This document shows, piece after piece, positions 18,414-26,834 of a DNA stretch of 64,000 nt. The position numbers and the translations under genes are program-made. The notes under the pieces are model-generated. The model worked only from the letters and a program-made list of their open reading frames with translations. It made no database searches and had not been told where the DNA came from. Where the stretch lies: assembly GCF_005886875.1 (NCBI RefSeq), contig NZ_PNBY01000074.1:1-64000 (forward strand), given 5' to 3'. Each line of letters starts with the position of its first letter. Positions within the stretch are counted from its first letter, which is position 1. The stretch is from Pseudoalteromonas aurantia. Its GTDB lineage: Bacteria > Pseudomonadota > Gammaproteobacteria > Enterobacterales > Alteromonadaceae.

Positions 18414-18810
18414 CTATTTCCTCTAAAGCCGTTAATATTGAACAAGAGTCAGCACTTTCTTTACCGCCACAGCAGCGGTCAGCCAAAAACGTTAATGAAC
18501 GTTCAAATCTCTGCAATTCATTAATTTTTTTTTGCACCAAATCTCGCTTTTGCAGCGTAATATACTTTACTTCTTCACAGCGGTGTTGATGCTTATCAAT
18601 TTGAATATTCAACAACTCCTGAATTTCTCGTAGACTAAAGCCAACGTCTTTCGCTCTCAGTATAAAGTGCATTTGCTGTAAGTGCATTTGGGTATAAACT
18701 CTATAACCAGACTCAGTACGTGAAGATGGCGCTAGTAATCCATGCGCTTCATAGTAACGCAACGTATCTGTACTCACGCCTAGTGCCTTTGCGAACTGAC
18801 CAATTTTCAT
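18400..18810 (-). CDS. ZntR-like MerR-family metal sensor
   Basis: A 136-residue MerR activator: N-terminal winged helix (MKIGQFAKALGVSTDTLRYY), long dimerisation helix, and a C-terminal metal loop CCGGKESADSCSI closely resembling the Zn-binding loop of ZntR (CC...CSI). An additional Cys (HRCEEV) sits where ZntR has Cys79. I chose ATG 18810 because a GGAGGA site lies a few bases upstream and it gives the canonical MerR N-terminus; the frame is open further upstream, but that part lies in the promoter. It heads the operon with the permease and should activate it on Zn or a similar metal. Confidence 0.9.
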   Translation of the reverse strand: MKIGQFAKALGVSTDTLRYYEAHGLLAPSSRTESGYRVYTQMHLQQMHFILRAKDVGFSLREIQELLNIQIDKHQHRCEEVKYITLQKRDLVQKKINELQRFERSLTFLADRCCGGKESADSCSILTALEEIDDIN

Positions 18811-18832
18811 ATCTTCCTCCTGAGTATGATAG

Positions 18833-18864
18833 AGTATAAACCTTAGAGTAAACCCCAAGGTCAA
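18833..18864 (-). promoter_or_regulatory. MerR-type promoter and operator of the metal operon
   Basis: On the minus strand TTGACC (18859-18864) and TATACT (18833-18838) are separated by 20 bp, the overlong spacer typical of MerR-activated promoters. The spacer holds an imperfect palindrome, ACCTTAG...C(C)CAAGGT, over 18840-18861. This fits autoregulated, metal-induced transcription of the regulator and permease. Confidence 0.8.
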
Positions 18865-18882
18865 GCATAGCAAAGGTCGTTT

Positions 18883-19830
18883 ATGAAAATAGTTCTTCTC
18901 GACGCCAAAACATTGGCAAATAACCCCCTCACTCCGATTGAATTATTGGGCGAGTTAACTTCTTACCAAATCACGGATGGCGCTCAGGTTGTCACTCGCT
19001 GTATGGACGCTGACATTATTATTACGAATAAAGTCGTTATCAACGCAGAGACATTATCAGCACTACCTAAACTAAAACTCATTTGCGTGGCTGCAACTGG
19101 CACAAACAATATCGACCTCGTTGCCGCTAAAGCACACGGTGTTGCTGTCTGTAATGTGGCAGGGTATTCCACACCAGCCGTTGTGCAACACACCTTTACC
19201 TTACTCGGTAATTTAATGGGGAATATGCACCGCTACCTTAATGACAGCAGCAATGGTTTATGGCAAAAAAGCGATATGTTTTGTAGATTAGATCATTCAA
19301 TCAATGAGATTGCACATAAAAACTTTGTCATAATTGGCTATGGTACGCTGGGTCAAGCTGTTGCAACTGTTGCACGCGCGTTTGGCGCTAACGTCATTAT
19401 CGCTGAACGTCCAAATGAAACATCTGTTAGGGCTGGGCGTGTTGCATTTTTAGACGCTGTGCAATCGGCTGATATTATTTCCATACATTGCCCACTTAAT
19501 GAACAAACTAAAGATTTATTTGATGCTCGTGTATTTAAACAACTGAAGCCTTCTGCCGTATTGCTCAATACTGCCCGCGGCGGTATCGTTAACGAGCAAG
19601 CGCTGGTAGATGCCCTAAAACAGAAAGTTATAGCTGCTGCCGGATTTGATGTACTCACGGTAGAACCAGCACAAAATACTAACCCTTTATTAAATTACAC
19701 GGGAGATAACTTACTCCTTACTCCACACAATGCATGGGCGGCCCAAGAGTCAATAAACAGGTTGATAAAGTGTATTGCTGAGAATATTACCGCTTTTCAC
19801 CATGGTGGTGATATCAACCGTATTGTATAA
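18883..19830 (+). CDS. D-2-hydroxyacid dehydrogenase (glycerate/hydroxypyruvate type)
   Basis: NAD(P)-dependent D-isomer-specific 2-hydroxyacid dehydrogenase of 315 residues. The Rossmann glycine motif is GYGTLG, preceded by VII and followed by an acidic residue in IIAERP, which favours NAD. The catalytic residues are visible: Arg in NTARGG, Glu in TVEPA and His in LTPHNAW. It most resembles hydroxypyruvate/glycerate dehydrogenases, but the substrate cannot be fixed by sequence alone. It is divergent from the MerR operon, and its start lies about 20 bp from that promoter's -35. Confidence 0.88.
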   Translation: MKIVLLDAKTLANNPLTPIELLGELTSYQITDGAQVVTRCMDADIIITNKVVINAETLSALPKLKLICVAATGTNNIDLVAAKAHGVAVCNVAGYSTPAVVQHTFTLLGNLMGNMHRYLNDSSNGLWQKSDMFCRLDHSINEIAHKNFVIIGYGTLGQAVATVARAFGANVIIAERPNETSVRAGRVAFLDAVQSADIISIHCPLNEQTKDLFDARVFKQLKPSAVLLNTARGGIVNEQALVDALKQKVIAAAGFDVLTVEPAQNTNPLLNYTGDNLLLTPHNAWAAQESINRLIKCIAENITAFHHGGDINRIV

Positions 19831-19977
19831 AACACTAAGTATTAGTTAAAAATACTATTAAGTTATAAAACTTAAAAAAAAAACGTTAATAAAAACTCAA
19901 GATACTGATTTTATTGAATAAAAATATTGGCAATTTATTTGCATAAGTTTAAATAAAATGACTCTCTAGGAAAAAAA

Positions 19978-20358
19978 ATGAAAAAACTACTTATCGCCGC
20001 ATTAATAGCAACGCCGTTCTTATCTGGCTGTATCGTCGCGGTATCTGATGGTGAGGCAGAATACGGCTGGAAATCAAAGCACAGTGGCAAAAATTGGCAA
20101 GCGCATCAAAAATCCAATAGAGATAAAATAGCTAATTTGGTAAGTGGTGCCGACTACAGCGCTGTAATTCAACAGTTCGACACACCAGATTTTTCAGAGC
20201 TAGTAAGTAAAGGTGACGCCATATTTCAAGTGCTATATTTCTCAACAAACAGCAAACATTCAGACGGTAAAGTGACCAAAGATGAGTGTACTCCATTAGT
20301 ATTCAAAGATGGTAAATTAATTGGGTTTGGTCAAAGCGCAGTCTCTGAGTATCTATAG
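19978..20358 (+). CDS. DUF3192 lipoprotein
   Basis: Short protein of 126 residues with a lipoprotein signal (hydrophobic segment, then LSGC lipobox at Cys18). After a polar spacer the DUF3192-type domain follows, containing DYSAVIQQFDTPDFSE and TKDECTPLVFKDGKLIGFG, a pattern also seen in SmpA/BamE-like small folds. The mature protein is probably anchored in the outer membrane. AGGA precedes the ATG. The 147 bp before it are AT-rich with no clear terminator for the preceding gene. The function is unknown. Confidence 0.8.
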   Translation: MKKLLIAALIATPFLSGCIVAVSDGEAEYGWKSKHSGKNWQAHQKSNRDKIANLVSGADYSAVIQQFDTPDFSELVSKGDAIFQVLYFSTNSKHSDGKVTKDECTPLVFKDGKLIGFGQSAVSEYL

Positions 20359-20392
20359 CATCAGTTTATTGGTAGTGCTAAACAAATACCTG

Positions 20393-21295
20393 TTATTTGT
20401 TTATCACTACTACTCTCTCTTGATACTGGTGCGCTTGATACAGCGCACTATCAGCTAACTTAAACACCTGCTGTTCATTGCCTCCAAAGTCTGTCGCAAT
20501 ATGCACCATACCTATACTGATACTTAAATGTGCACAAATTGGTGACGTGCCATGTGCGACCATTAAGCAATCAATTGAATCATGCATATGAGATGCGGCC
20601 TCTAACGCACTTTCGCTACTATGCCCTGTTAATATCACGGCAAAGCGTACACCATCATAACGCGCAACGAACCCCTGATAAGCTTGGATAGCACAATCCA
20701 AAGAATGGGCAACTTTGACTAAGCAATCATCCCCGGCGGCATACCCATAGTGCTCATTAAATTCTTTAAAGTAGTCTATATCAATTAGCAATAAACTGAG
20801 AGATTTACTGTGTTCGGCACACAACAGATACTGTTGAGACAAGGTCTCATCAAGCAAACGCCTGTTAGGGATCTCTGTTAACCCATCAATTGATGCTAAC
20901 TTCTCCAACAGATCGTTTTTCTGTTTAATTGCTAAATGATTTTTTACCCTGGCTTTTACAATTAACGGGCTAAAAGGCTTAGTAATGTAATCCATAGCTC
21001 CCATTTGTAACCCTTTCGCTTCATCATTATAGCTATTACTTGCGGAAATAATGATAACAGGGATCGCATACGTGTTCTGGTTGGCTTTCAGACGCTCAAG
21101 TAACTCGTATCCAGATATACCCGGCATGCGAATGTCTGAAATAATCAAATCAACCTTATTATCAGCTAAAAATGTTAAAGCTTGCTCCGCACTTTCGCAC
21201 TGCGATATTTGATACTCTTGCGATAATGTATTGTCTAATACCACCCGATTAAGTGGATCATCATCAACAATTAGAATTCGAGCAGTCTTTTGCAT
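20393..21295 (-). CDS. Response regulator with degenerate GGDEF output domain
   Basis: A 300-residue two-domain regulator. The REC domain (1-122) has the acidic pocket DDD, phosphoacceptor D54 in SDIRMP, and K in TKPFSP. The output domain (about 130-300) is a GGDEF fold, with DGLTEIPNRR and DIDYFKEFNEHYG intact, but the signature is DGVRF (residues 214-218) instead of GGDEF. Both acidic catalytic positions are lost, so c-di-GMP synthesis is not expected. It starts directly after the stop of the hybrid kinase (TAAATG), making the pair a two-component system. It may act through protein contacts or nucleotide binding. Confidence 0.9.
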   Translation of the reverse strand: MQKTARILIVDDDPLNRVVLDNTLSQEYQISQCESAEQALTFLADNKVDLIISDIRMPGISGYELLERLKANQNTYAIPVIIISASNSYNDEAKGLQMGAMDYITKPFSPLIVKARVKNHLAIKQKNDLLEKLASIDGLTEIPNRRLLDETLSQQYLLCAEHSKSLSLLLIDIDYFKEFNEHYGYAAGDDCLVKVAHSLDCAIQAYQGFVARYDGVRFAVILTGHSSESALEAASHMHDSIDCLMVAHGTSPICAHLSISIGMVHIATDFGGNEQQVFKLADSALYQAHQYQERVVVINK

Positions 21296-24200
21296 TTAAT
21301 CCCCTTGGCATTCAATCGCCAGATATGACTCGGTTTGTTTCAGTTTTTGCTTAAGATTGGTAACGAGCGCTTGTTCTTTAATTCCATCTGTTTTTTTTAT
21401 ATGCAGCTCTAGCAACTTTGCATCCTCTGCAAGCCTATTGAAACCCAAGCCTGCAGCAGCCCCTTTGATGCTGTGGGCTAATAATGCTAAGTCTATGGCT
21501 GACTGTGGCTCTTCCAGTTGTTGTATATACTCAATGCATAGCTTAGCAAACTTTTGCAACATTGTGAGCAAAAAATCTTCTTTGCCCATAACCTGTTTTA
21601 GCGCGAATGTACGATCAAAAAAACTAACTGGTGACTTCGAATACTGTGCCAGCACCTGTGTGAGTAACTCTCTCGACACTGGTTTTATCAAATGGTTATC
21701 CATACCATGTGCCAAAGCTTGATCAATTTCTTGTGCTTGCTCATTTGCTGTAAGTGCAACAATTGATACTGGCAATTCGGGAATTTCTCGGCGTAACAGT
21801 CGTGTTGCTGTATAGCCATCTAGCTCAGGCATATGAACATCCATTAATATAACGTCAGGTTGCAACTGCCTAACAAGCAAAACAACATCTTTCGCTGAGT
21901 TACACTTAACAACACTGGCTGATTGCTGCTGGAGTAAGTTCACTGTGATATCTAAATTCAATTCATTATCATCTATCACCAAGCACAGCATACCTTCAAT
22001 AGTAGCTAGTTTATCATTGGCTTTTTCTGGGCTCTGTTGCTGAGCTTCAATATCATTGCGTATGCGTTGTATATAACCATCTTGCAACACACCAACCACA
22101 TTTTCGTTGTGCTCAATAAATGAGTTTGAGCTATTAGGCATATAAATCCGTTGCACTAAACTCATTACCTCTTCACTCACGAGCATATCTATTATTGACG
22201 GCTCAGGTGTGACCTCACATAGTAAGTAGTCAAAATCCTGCTCTTTTAATCTCGTAATCACATGTGCGATATCTGGTTCACACTGCACATGAACATCAGC
22301 AAGTACAATGGAAGGTTTAGAACCGCCAAACCATAGAACTCTGACGTTACCTAAATTAGATTCAGCCTTAGATAAAGGTAAAGAGAAATAGAATTTGCTC
22401 CCTTGTCCATATTGACTGTGAAGTTTTATTTCACCTCCAAGTAAGGCAACTTCCTGTTTTACGATTGCAAGCCCTAGTCCAATACCTTCGTGTTTGCGCG
22501 AGAATGAATCATCACCTTGTGTGAAAGCATCAAACAGCCGCTCTTGGTTCTGCGCTTTTATCCCTACTCCCGTATCACTGACGCTAAAGCACAAGTGCTC
22601 TTCTTCCTGTTCTTTTACTGTCGTGACAGATAAAGTGATCTGGCCACTTTCTGAGTACTTAACTGCATTATTGAGTAGATTAATTAAAACCAATTTAAGT
22701 TTATTAATGTCACCCAGACGCTTAGGTGAGACAGAGCTATCTATTTGACTCACTAAAACCAAGCTTTTTTGATCACACAAAGGCTTAATTAACCGAGAAC
22801 AATCATCAAATAAGTCGATTAGATTAAACTCTTTCATAACCAAGCTATCTTGATTACTTTCTACTTTTGCAAACGCCAAAATGCTATTCAGCATATTTAA
22901 TAGCTGCTGGGCCGCATACGTAACTTGACTCATGTATGCCATTTGCGAACCACTGAGTCCTTGCTTTTTAATAATATCGATTAACCCAAGTACAACATTG
23001 ATCGGTGTGCGGATCTCATGGCTCATATTCGCAATAAAACGACTCTTCGCCAACGTCGCGCGCTCTGCATCTAACTTTGCACGCGTTAACTGTGTAATAT
23101 TCTGAAGATGAATAACAAAATACTTTGGCTGTCGTTGTTTGTCCCACACTAGCGAAACACTTAATTGCAACCAACTATAATGTCCTGGCTGGGCTAATGT
23201 AAGCTCGGCCATTTTTTGCTCATGCTTCAATAAACAGTCAAACGTTTCCACTAGTGATTGGTAACTTTCTTCAGAGAATAACGCTGATAACTGGCTACCC
23301 GCTGCTGGCGTATGCGCTGCTAAATAGCGCTTAGCAGCCTTATTTAATACTAAAACCCCCCCGTCAATTGATGCCAAAATAACACCATTTGGCGCATACT
23401 CCATGGCCGCTTTAAAGTTTTCTTCTGAAGTTTGTAAAGACTTCATAGTTTGCTGCTGCTCAGTGACATCGCGCGCGACACCAAAGCTGCCGATCAGCCG
23501 GTGCTGCTCATTATAAAAAGGTGCCAATGTCAGCATGTAACTTTTTTCATCCAAGACCAATGTCTGAGTGAGTGATCGTTGCTGCAAACGCATATACTGT
23601 TCGAGGGCTGTTAACTCTGAAAATTTATCGGTTATTTCGTGTAACTCTCGGCCGACGATTTCCTCTCTTTTTACATGTAAGAACGTCTCAAAAGCAGCGT
23701 TACAACCAATGAATGACCCATCTATATTTTTAAAGTAAATTAAATCTGGAATATTATCTAACATGGTATTAAGGAGTGATGCCTGACGCTCTTTTACATC
23801 TAAAGAACACGCAAGCGCCTTTTTTTGCGCTCGTACTTGCTCATCTAATACCAAGTTATGCTGTTTAAGCTGCTCTAATAGTGCCTGCTTTTGCATCACT
23901 ACACGCTTTATTTGTGCAAACCATGGTTGCCAATCAACTGGGATCACATAATCAAATGTTGTCTTCGGCGTATGCTCTTGTAAGATCAGATACCTAACAA
24001 AGTGACTAACCGGTCGAATAAATATGCGTCCACTTAGCCAAGTAACGGCTAAAAAGGTTGCGATTATAAAACCTGTCAAAAATAACAGCTCTAAGCCAAT
24101 CTCATACAAAATAGGGTTTCTAAAAGCCCGCTCACTCTGCTTGAATGCCAAATCAATAGGCCTTGCCTCTTTTTGACTGAATAAATGTACACCACCAATC

Positions 24201-25006
24201 CAAGGTGCCAACAATGTCATTTCATTCAGTGGCTCAAGGTTAAATTCTTTTTCAGATAACAGATTAATATGTGATTTAGTGATGAGTGTCGCTTCAGAGT
24301 CTGTTAGGGTTACCTTGTTAAGCCAAGCCTCGACCTTGTCAGCATTGTAAATTAATACCACATGTTCATTGGAGGTACTCGAACGTCGCTGTCCAATACT
24401 GAAGTACGTTTGACCGTTCACCTCAATTTTACTGCTACTATTATACGCTTTTTTTGTAAAATCTGGACTCAATTTACCATCCAGTATTGCCGTTAATAAG
24501 CGACTATCGTTACTTTCCCGGCGTTTCACAAACGCAAAGCCATTGTCTTTGATATAAGCCACAGCATCTACAGAACGGATCAAAGCTAATGCGGTGTTAA
24601 AAGCAGGGCCTAACGCCATAACCTGCTGCCATTGGCGTGTAGCGTGCGTACTTTGTAAAAATATCCCTTGCCCTATAATTTCGCCTGCACCATGGGGTAA
24701 TTTACGGTAATAATAATTAGCATGCTGATCTAAGGTTGCCATAATAAATGGGTCAAAGTGATAGGTTAAAGGTTGATCTAAACTAACAAAGACGCTTTGA
24801 AATACACTATCAGCAGCAAACATAGCACGGTCTAACTGTCCGCTCAGGCGTTGAAAATGCGCAACGCGATCGTCATAGCTTCTTTCTAATTTAATGTGAT
24901 AAAGGTGAAGACATAAAATCCCAGCAAGCAACATGGCAACACTTAAAGTGACTGCTATCGCACGCCGATACTTTTTGAGTGGCACAAATTCTTGTTCAAA
25001 GTCCAT
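21296..25006 (-). CDS. Hybrid sensor histidine kinase with two PAS, pseudo-REC, REC and Hpt
   Basis: A 1236-residue inner-membrane phosphorelay kinase. TM helices at about 15-36 and 300-322 flank a periplasmic sensor of about 260 residues. PAS domains follow at about 410-515 and 525-640. HisKA has H663 in MSHEIRTP. HATPase_c has N-box NLLNNAVKYSE, DTGVGI and GIGLGLAI. A degenerate receiver-like region (about 887-985) lacks the phosphoacceptor Asp. A true REC follows with D1056 in MDVHMP, and an Hpt domain with H1177 in HSIKGAAAG. It has BarA/ArcB-like architecture. It is adjacent to its probable partner at 20393. The signal is unknown. Confidence 0.93.
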   Translation of the reverse strand: MDFEQEFVPLKKYRRAIAVTLSVAMLLAGILCLHLYHIKLERSYDDRVAHFQRLSGQLDRAMFAADSVFQSVFVSLDQPLTYHFDPFIMATLDQHANYYYRKLPHGAGEIIGQGIFLQSTHATRQWQQVMALGPAFNTALALIRSVDAVAYIKDNGFAFVKRRESNDSRLLTAILDGKLSPDFTKKAYNSSSKIEVNGQTYFSIGQRRSSTSNEHVVLIYNADKVEAWLNKVTLTDSEATLITKSHINLLSEKEFNLEPLNEMTLLAPWIGGVHLFSQKEARPIDLAFKQSERAFRNPILYEIGLELLFLTGFIIATFLAVTWLSGRIFIRPVSHFVRYLILQEHTPKTTFDYVIPVDWQPWFAQIKRVVMQKQALLEQLKQHNLVLDEQVRAQKKALACSLDVKERQASLLNTMLDNIPDLIYFKNIDGSFIGCNAAFETFLHVKREEIVGRELHEITDKFSELTALEQYMRLQQRSLTQTLVLDEKSYMLTLAPFYNEQHRLIGSFGVARDVTEQQQTMKSLQTSEENFKAAMEYAPNGVILASIDGGVLVLNKAAKRYLAAHTPAAGSQLSALFSEESYQSLVETFDCLLKHEQKMAELTLAQPGHYSWLQLSVSLVWDKQRQPKYFVIHLQNITQLTRAKLDAERATLAKSRFIANMSHEIRTPINVVLGLIDIIKKQGLSGSQMAYMSQVTYAAQQLLNMLNSILAFAKVESNQDSLVMKEFNLIDLFDDCSRLIKPLCDQKSLVLVSQIDSSVSPKRLGDINKLKLVLINLLNNAVKYSESGQITLSVTTVKEQEEEHLCFSVSDTGVGIKAQNQERLFDAFTQGDDSFSRKHEGIGLGLAIVKQEVALLGGEIKLHSQYGQGSKFYFSLPLSKAESNLGNVRVLWFGGSKPSIVLADVHVQCEPDIAHVITRLKEQDFDYLLCEVTPEPSIIDMLVSEEVMSLVQRIYMPNSSNSFIEHNENVVGVLQDGYIQRIRNDIEAQQQSPEKANDKLATIEGMLCLVIDDNELNLDITVNLLQQQSASVVKCNSAKDVVLLVRQLQPDVILMDVHMPELDGYTATRLLRREIPELPVSIVALTANEQAQEIDQALAHGMDNHLIKPVSRELLTQVLAQYSKSPVSFFDRTFALKQVMGKEDFLLTMLQKFAKLCIEYIQQLEEPQSAIDLALLAHSIKGAAAGLGFNRLAEDAKLLELHIKKTDGIKEQALVTNLKQKLKQTESYLAIECQGD

Positions 25007-25104
25007 AAAGGATGACTGGTTCGTTCCTTATGACAAACACCTTAACCAGCAAAACACCGATAAGCAAGAGATCCGTCAATCTCTGGAGATATAAACAAAG
25101 GTGA

Positions 25105-25134
25105 TAGAAAGCCACTCATCACAGTGACTTTCTA
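25105..25134 (-). terminator. Hairpin between phoH-like gene and kinase gene
   Basis: Twelve-base arms TAGAAAGCCACT and AGTGACTTTCTA with one mismatch and a six-base loop, just after the stop of the PhoH-like gene. The T-tract is weak, so termination efficiency is uncertain. Confidence 0.5.
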
Positions 25135-25148
25135 CAAGGATAATAATA

Positions 25149-26555
25149 CTACAAATTCTCTTCCGCAAACGAGGCTAAACGACTACGTACTACCCCATTG
25201 AGGTTAATGGTTGCACTGCCTTCGAAGTGTTTAAAACGTTCAACAATATACGTCAAACCAGAAGTTAAAGGTGTTAAGTAATTACTGTCAATTTGCGCTA
25301 AATTACCCGTACAAATGAGCTTAGTGCCCTCTCCGCAACGAGTAATAATGGTTTTTAATTGTGATGCCGTTAAGTTTTGGCTTTCATCTAAAATAACCAC
25401 GGCATTTTGGATACTCCGCCCTCGCATAAAATTCACTGACTTAAACTGAATATTGGCCTTCTCCATAATATAGTTTCGACTAGAAATAGGGCTTTCATCA
25501 TTTTTGTGCAGGACTTCGAGTGTATCTGTAATAGCAGCCAGCCACGGTGCCATTTTCTCTTCTTCAGTACCGGGTAAAAACCCAATGCTTTCAGCAATTT
25601 CAGGAGTATTACGCGTAACGATTACTTTATCGTAAATGCCCTTCTCAATGATCATTTCAAGTGCGCTCGCAAGAGCCAATAACGTTTTACCACACCCAGC
25701 AGGTCCCGTTAATATTACCAGCTCAATATTCGGGTCAAGCAATGCATCCATCGCCATACCTTGATACACATTTTTCGGCTGTACACCCCATGCATTCTGA
25801 TGCATCAGTCGCTCAACCCCTAAATCTTTCAAAGTGATATTCGCATCATCATAGCCAGTAATGCGGGCTGCAAAATGCTCACTGTCATCGACTAAATACT
25901 CATTACAGAACACATCAGGCAACAAGCTTTTTGGAACATGATGTAATGTATAGCGGCCTTGCTGCTCCGACGTACAATCTCCCACACTTTGCCAAAAATC
26001 CCCACTAAACTTCTTATAGCCTAGGCTCAATAACTTAATATCATCAATAAGCTGGTCAGTACGGTAGTCTTCTACAAACTGCAACCCCGCACCTTTGGCT
26101 TTTAACCGCATATTGATGTCTTTGGTAACCAACACAACCTTAGTTTGTGTATGCTGCTTTTGCAGTCTTACAGCACAATTAATAATAATATGATCATTCT
26201 CGTTTCCAGGAAGACCTGAAATACTGTCTGGAAATAAGTGGTCGTTCACAATAATCAGTTTACCGCGTGACAATGGGCCTGATTCATTGCTCGATTGCAC
26301 ACTTGGTAAACGTACACCGTCAAGCATTTCTTCAGGAGACGCGTCTTTTAATACACCGTCTAAGCTGCGAATCGCAATTCTTGCATCACGACTAACATCG
26401 CGCTTTCGATCTTTAATATGATCTAACTCTTCAAGCACTGTCATCGGGATGACAACATCGTGCTCTTGAAATGAAAGATAAGCGAGGGGCTCGTGAAGTA
26501 GTACGTTGGTGTCAAGTACGTACATTTTTTTGTCGAGTTCTTGATCTTTTCCCAT
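25149..26555 (-). CDS. PIN-domain plus PhoH-like ATPase
   Basis: PhoH2-type protein of 468 residues from the chosen start. An N-terminal PIN domain (about 10-150) starts YVLDTNVLLHEP with the first acidic metal ligand and has a later conserved TKDINMRLKA. A PhoH ATPase domain (about 230-460) carries Walker A GPAGCGKT and a Walker B-like VVILDESQN. Family members are RNA-acting ATPases or helicases coupled to a PIN ribonuclease. The frame is open 20 codons further upstream, but AGGA eight bases before the ATG at 26555 (product MGKDQELDKKMYVLD) favours this start. Confidence 0.9.
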   Translation of the reverse strand: MGKDQELDKKMYVLDTNVLLHEPLAYLSFQEHDVVIPMTVLEELDHIKDRKRDVSRDARIAIRSLDGVLKDASPEEMLDGVRLPSVQSSNESGPLSRGKLIIVNDHLFPDSISGLPGNENDHIIINCAVRLQKQHTQTKVVLVTKDINMRLKAKGAGLQFVEDYRTDQLIDDIKLLSLGYKKFSGDFWQSVGDCTSEQQGRYTLHHVPKSLLPDVFCNEYLVDDSEHFAARITGYDDANITLKDLGVERLMHQNAWGVQPKNVYQGMAMDALLDPNIELVILTGPAGCGKTLLALASALEMIIEKGIYDKVIVTRNTPEIAESIGFLPGTEEEKMAPWLAAITDTLEVLHKNDESPISSRNYIMEKANIQFKSVNFMRGRSIQNAVVILDESQNLTASQLKTIITRCGEGTKLICTGNLAQIDSNYLTPLTSGLTYIVERFKHFEGSATINLNGVVRSRLASFAEENL

Positions 26556-26834
26556 AGCGTATTCCTGTCGTTTGCAAATATTTATGCCATAGCCGATACT
26601 CTGATTCATCATCAAACATAAAGGCTATAGTCCAAGTTTAGTCTATTTGTCATAAAAGTCCGTTTTATGACAGCAGCGAAGCAAATAAATGTTCCGAATA
26701 CAAATAAATCTCAATAATTTACAAGAACCACAGTAAGAATCGAGATAGGCACATTCGCTTAAAATAAACAAGATTGAACAAGCTTAAATGAACGGGTAAC
26801 ATAGCCGCCTTTTTTCGGGTTAAACGAGACGAAC

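Noticed and set aside
18883..19830. Assignment of the 2-hydroxyacid dehydrogenase as PdxB or SerA
   Set aside because: It is too short and lacks the extra C-terminal domains of those enzymes. Only the general family is supported.
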